Source of the DNA: Deltaproteobacteria bacterium
GTDB lineage: Bacteria > Myxococcota > UBA727 > JABDBI01
Assembly (NCBI GenBank): GCA_016764955.1
Contig: JAESQZ010000020.1
Location: forward strand, 1-8,537
Direction: 5' to 3'
DNA length: 8,537 nt
Positions 6,836 to 8,537 of the stretch are shown piece by piece; the first letter of the stretch is position 1, and each line of letters begins with the position of its first letter. The notes below the pieces were generated by a model that saw only the letters and a list, made by a program, of their open reading frames with translations, made no database searches and was not told the DNA's origin. The position numbers and the translations under genes are program-made.

Positions 6836-7451
6836 GATTGTAGCAATTGATGGCCCGGCTGGCTCTGGTAAGAGTTCAGTTGCAAAAGCCCTGGCTAAAG
6901 CGCTTGGGTTTTTGCATGTCGACACAGGCGCTATTTATCGCAGCGTAGCTTATGAAGCTCTTCAGCAAGATGTTTCTTTAGATGACGAACAAGCACTTGC
7001 TAAAATAGCGCTTGGGCTTCAAGAGATTAATCCGTCGCCCGAGATTCGATCTGAACAAGTAAGCCAAGCGGCCTCGAAAGTCAGTCAATATCCAGCTGTG
7101 CGTACTAACTTGCTTGAGCTTCAAAGACGTTTTGGACGTGCTTCTAAAACTGGTGCTGTTCTAGAGGGCCGCGATATTGGCACGGTTGTATTTCCAGATG
7201 CTGAATATAAATTTTTTGTCACAGCTTCTGCTGAAGAACGTGCTAAAAGGCGATTTTTGGAACTTGAGTCAAAAAGCATAAAAACGACCTATGAAGACGT
7301 GCTAAAAGAGCAAGACGAGCGTGATAAACGTGATGAAACACGCAGCGTGTCGCCATTGATTCCTGCTCAAGATGCTGTTTTGGTTGACACGACTGGGATG
7401 TCGCTTGATGAGGTGGTCCGGAAAATTAAGCAGATGGTTATTGGAAGCTGA
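6828..7451 (+). CDS. cmk: Cytidylate kinase (CMP/dCMP kinase), shortened
   Basis: The cytoplasmic enzyme phosphorylates CMP and dCMP with ATP to CDP and dCDP, for nucleotide recycling. Visible signatures are Walker A GPAGSGKS (9-16), VDTGAIYR (31-38), IRSEQVSQAAS (73-83), the family hallmark EGRDIGTVVFPDA (113-125), EERAKRR (136-142) and the LID residues DERDKRDETR (163-172). At 207 aa it is shorter than the usual 215-230. The missing part is the strand-turn segment normally ending in 'NGEDV' before the IR motif: residues 65-72 read QEINPSPE instead. ATG 6828 overlaps the porin stop by 8 bp, with only GGAG one base before it, so translation probably depends on coupling. In many proteobacteria rpsA follows cmk; here a palindromic element and an exported protein do. 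Confidence 0.95.
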   Translation: MTKIVAIDGPAGSGKSSVAKALAKALGFLHVDTGAIYRSVAYEALQQDVSLDDEQALAKIALGLQEINPSPEIRSEQVSQAASKVSQYPAVRTNLLELQRRFGRASKTGAVLEGRDIGTVVFPDAEYKFFVTASAEERAKRRFLELESKSIKTTYEDVLKEQDERDKRDETRSVSPLIPAQDAVLVDTTGMSLDEVVRKIKQMVIGS

Positions 7452-7470
7452 GTTGCTTTCGCCCGAATAT

Positions 7471-7522
7471 TGTCATGCTGGCGGAGGCCAGCATCTAGAC
7501 CCTGGCCTTCGCCAGGGTGACA
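7471..7522. repeat. Palindromic element, copy 2, short form, between cmk and the next gene
   Basis: Same architecture as the element at 5584: TGTCA/TGACA ends and two perfect hairpins, ATGCTGGC-GGAG-GCCAGCAT (7475-7494) and CCCTGGC-CTTC-GCCAGGG (7500-7517). Only five bases separate the hairpins, against 29 in copy 1. It begins 19 bp after the cmk stop and could stabilise or end the upstream message. Confidence 0.85.
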
Positions 7523-7532
7523 GAAAGCCCCC

Positions 7533-7560
7533 TTGTCTCAATTTTTTGCCTAGATATAAG
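7533..7560 (+). promoter_or_regulatory. Possible sigma70-type promoter for the exported protein at 7568
   Basis: TTGTCT (7533-7538), 16 bp, then TATAAG (7555-7560). The -10 box ends seven bases before the ATG at 7568, which has no Shine-Dalgarno, so transcription would begin at about the start codon. Sequence match only. Confidence 0.35.
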
Positions 7561-7567
7561 CATAATT

Positions 7568-8275
7568 ATGTTTGGCAGAATTTTTATTACTTTTTTACTC
7601 ACCTTCACAGGTGTGCAAGTAGCTCATGCCAAGACAGGCTTGGAGGAGCCAAGAGAGGCTCAGACAAGGCCTATTGGGAGTATAGCGCCAGTATCGTTTC
7701 TAGATGTCCTAGGTCGCAAGTTGCCAGAAGCCGTCGCAGATGCGATGTTTATTGATGTGCCAATTGCTGGTCTTTTGTGGGGTTTAGGCCTTGGAGGCAT
7801 TGGAGGTATTCCTCTTGGTTTGGCAACTGGAACAGTCGGTTATGGCATTAGAAAGATTTGTAATGATTATTTAAATCAAGAAAATACTGGGTACATGGGA
7901 GCTGTTTGTGGTGTGCTTGGGGGAGGCGTAAAGGGCGTTTTAAAAGGCGGGATACTATATGATCCCGTGGATATGGCAGTAAAGTCGCCATTAAATGCTG
8001 CTCTCTATGAGGGGTTGCCTCTTGAAATTGGTGTTGGTGGCGTCAGTGTAAGGACTGTCTTGATTGAGCTTTCTGTAGCTTTCGTAGGGCATCGTCTTAC
8101 TCAAGATCCACAAAAAACTTTGGCTGAGGAACTCAAGGGAACTGCTACGATTGCCTTGTTCGTTGAGGCCTCTATTCATACGCTGCATACCTGGTACTCA
8201 AAGCCACTAGTGGCCTTGTTAAAGGGTGAATCTCAAGTAGATGAAAAAGCCGAAAAACCGAATGCAGATTTGTAA
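7568..8275 (+). CDS. Exported glycine-rich protein of unknown function
   Basis: From ATG 7568 the product is 235 residues with a clean signal peptide: R4, hydrophobic 5-18, cleavage AHA|K after A21. An in-frame GTG at 7517 would add 17 residues, but it lies in the palindromic element and would bury the signal peptide, so I reject it. The mature part has two glycine-rich hydrophobic stretches with GxxxG-like spacing (about 68-93 and 108-128), then VGGVSVRTVLIELSVAFVG and GTATIALFV, which may be membrane-associated helices. The tail is short, charged and hydrophilic. Two cysteines (98, 114) flank the loop between the glycine-rich stretches. It is separated from cmk by a palindromic element and probably has its own promoter. 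No family recognised; a membrane-inserting or envelope role is only a guess from composition. Confidence 0.7.
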   Translation: MFGRIFITFLLTFTGVQVAHAKTGLEEPREAQTRPIGSIAPVSFLDVLGRKLPEAVADAMFIDVPIAGLLWGLGLGGIGGIPLGLATGTVGYGIRKICNDYLNQENTGYMGAVCGVLGGGVKGVLKGGILYDPVDMAVKSPLNAALYEGLPLEIGVGGVSVRTVLIELSVAFVGHRLTQDPQKTLAEELKGTATIALFVEASIHTLHTWYSKPLVALLKGESQVDEKAEKPNADL

Positions 8276-8311
8276 GGCATAGCCTATCTACGAAGTAGAT
8301 ACCAAATAAAG

Positions 8312-8331
8312 CCCCGCGCGTTAGCGCGGGG
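8312..8331. terminator. GC-rich hairpin, possible transcription terminator
   Basis: Perfect 8-bp GC stem with a GTTA loop, 36 bp after the last complete gene. On the + strand it is followed by TGAGGGC, with no T-run. On the - strand it is followed by CTTTATTTGG, a partial T-tract. It therefore looks more like a terminator for leftward transcription, or a weak or bidirectional one. Confidence 0.4.
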
Positions 8332-8478
8332 TGAGGGCGACAATAACTACCTTAAGTAGCGAAGCTACGACTGAAATTAATGCTCAACCGTGCCTTCGGC
8401 ACTGAATGGATACACCATGCATTTCCCCGGGCTTGTGCCCTCATGATCTATCACATCTTTTTGTTGACAAACGGGTAA

Positions 8479-8509
8479 TTGCACGGAGGAATATTTTCTG
8501 ATCTATACT
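8479..8509 (+). promoter_or_regulatory. Possible promoter at the right edge
   Basis: TATACT (8504-8509) is a good -10 box. TTGCAC (8479-8484) lies 19 bp upstream, slightly too far. A full TTGACA at 8464-8469 is too distant to pair with it. It may serve a gene or RNA starting near 8514. Confidence 0.3.
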
Positions 8510-8513
8510 TTGT

Positions 8514-8537
8514 ATGAATCAAACTCTGCTGTCAGAA
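8514..8537 (+). CDS. Possible start of a further gene (3' truncated)
   Basis: ATG 8514 opens eight codons (MNQTLLSE) to the window edge. There is no Shine-Dalgarno at normal spacing (GGAGG at 8485-8489 is too far), but a -10-like TATACT ends four bases before the ATG. Too short to identify; a gene such as rpsA often follows cmk, but nothing here shows that. Confidence 0.25.

Larger units (their letters stand above)
8276..8513. other. Intergenic region with five small-loop hairpins
   Basis: No convincing gene occupies this stretch. It holds perfect stems with three- or four-base loops: TATCTAC-GAA-GTAGATA (8285-8301), CCCCGCGC-GTTA-GCGCGGGG (8312-8331), GTAGC-GAA-GCTAC (8356-8368), GTGCC-TTC-GGCAC (8390-8402) and GGGC-TTGT-GCCC (8429-8440). 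Stem sequences differ, but three have a GAA or TTC loop, as if formed repeatedly by one process. It could be a scar of short palindromic repeats, a 3' UTR, or a structured RNA; I cannot decide. Confidence 0.6.

Noticed and set aside
5584..7522. CRISPR-like repeats
   Set aside because: The two palindromic copies are nearly 2 kb apart, differ in length and loops, and have no spacer array or cas genes.
7517..7567. Upstream GTG start for the exported protein at 7568
   Set aside because: The codon lies in the palindromic element and would put 17 residues before a complete signal peptide; ATG 7568 gives a standard one.
7372..7755. Open frame overlapping the cmk end, palindromic element and the next gene
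   Set aside because: It is out of frame with two supported genes, crosses the element, and its product is rich in Arg, Cys and His without domain features.

Overview
The window comes from a Gram-negative bacterium. It encodes an outer-membrane FadL/OmpP1-type barrel, signal-peptide and lipobox exported proteins, a DsbA-like thiol protein fragment, and a proteobacterial-style cytidylate kinase. The DNA is moderately AT-rich and densely coded on the + strand only. It also carries palindromic elements of the 'VMPAKAGIQ' type, which are common in proteobacterial genomes. The style (FadL-like porin, DsbA-like tail, uncharacterised lipoproteins) recalls delta-like lineages such as Myxococcota or Bdellovibrionota, but nothing here fixes the taxonomy.

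Layout. 1-259: 3' end of a DsbA/thioredoxin-fold gene. 284-297: a perfect 14-bp palindrome at the start of the next gene. 297-1703: a P-loop ATPase with a C-terminal PD-(D/E)XK-like segment (archaeal-ATPase/DUF234 type). 1740-5529: four consecutive exported proteins, alternating type-I signal peptide, lipoprotein, type-I signal peptide, lipoprotein. I read these as a duplicated two-gene module, and all four share a C-terminal domain. 5549-6835: FadL/OmpP1-family outer-membrane protein, with a palindromic element inserted in frame (exactly 25 codons) between its start and its signal-peptide core. 6828-7451: cmk, overlapping the porin gene and lacking part of the NMP-binding insert. 7471-7522: a second, shorter palindromic element. 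7568-8275: an exported, glycine-rich protein of unknown function. 8276-8513: an intergenic region with five perfect small-loop hairpins. 8514-8537: possibly the first codons of another gene.

How the parts may work together. From 1740 to 7451 all genes are on one strand, with overlaps or gaps under 20 bp, so they are probably one operon. The four paralogues would occupy the periplasm and the inner face of the outer membrane (or the cell surface), next to a porin made from the same message. This suggests a cell-envelope assembly, but its substrate is unknown. Cmk is a housekeeping enzyme at the operon's end and probably owes its place to co-transcription. The most unusual items are the four-paralogue array, the in-frame palindromic insertion in the porin signal peptide, the shortened Cmk, and the SD-less gene starts with a -10-like box just upstream.
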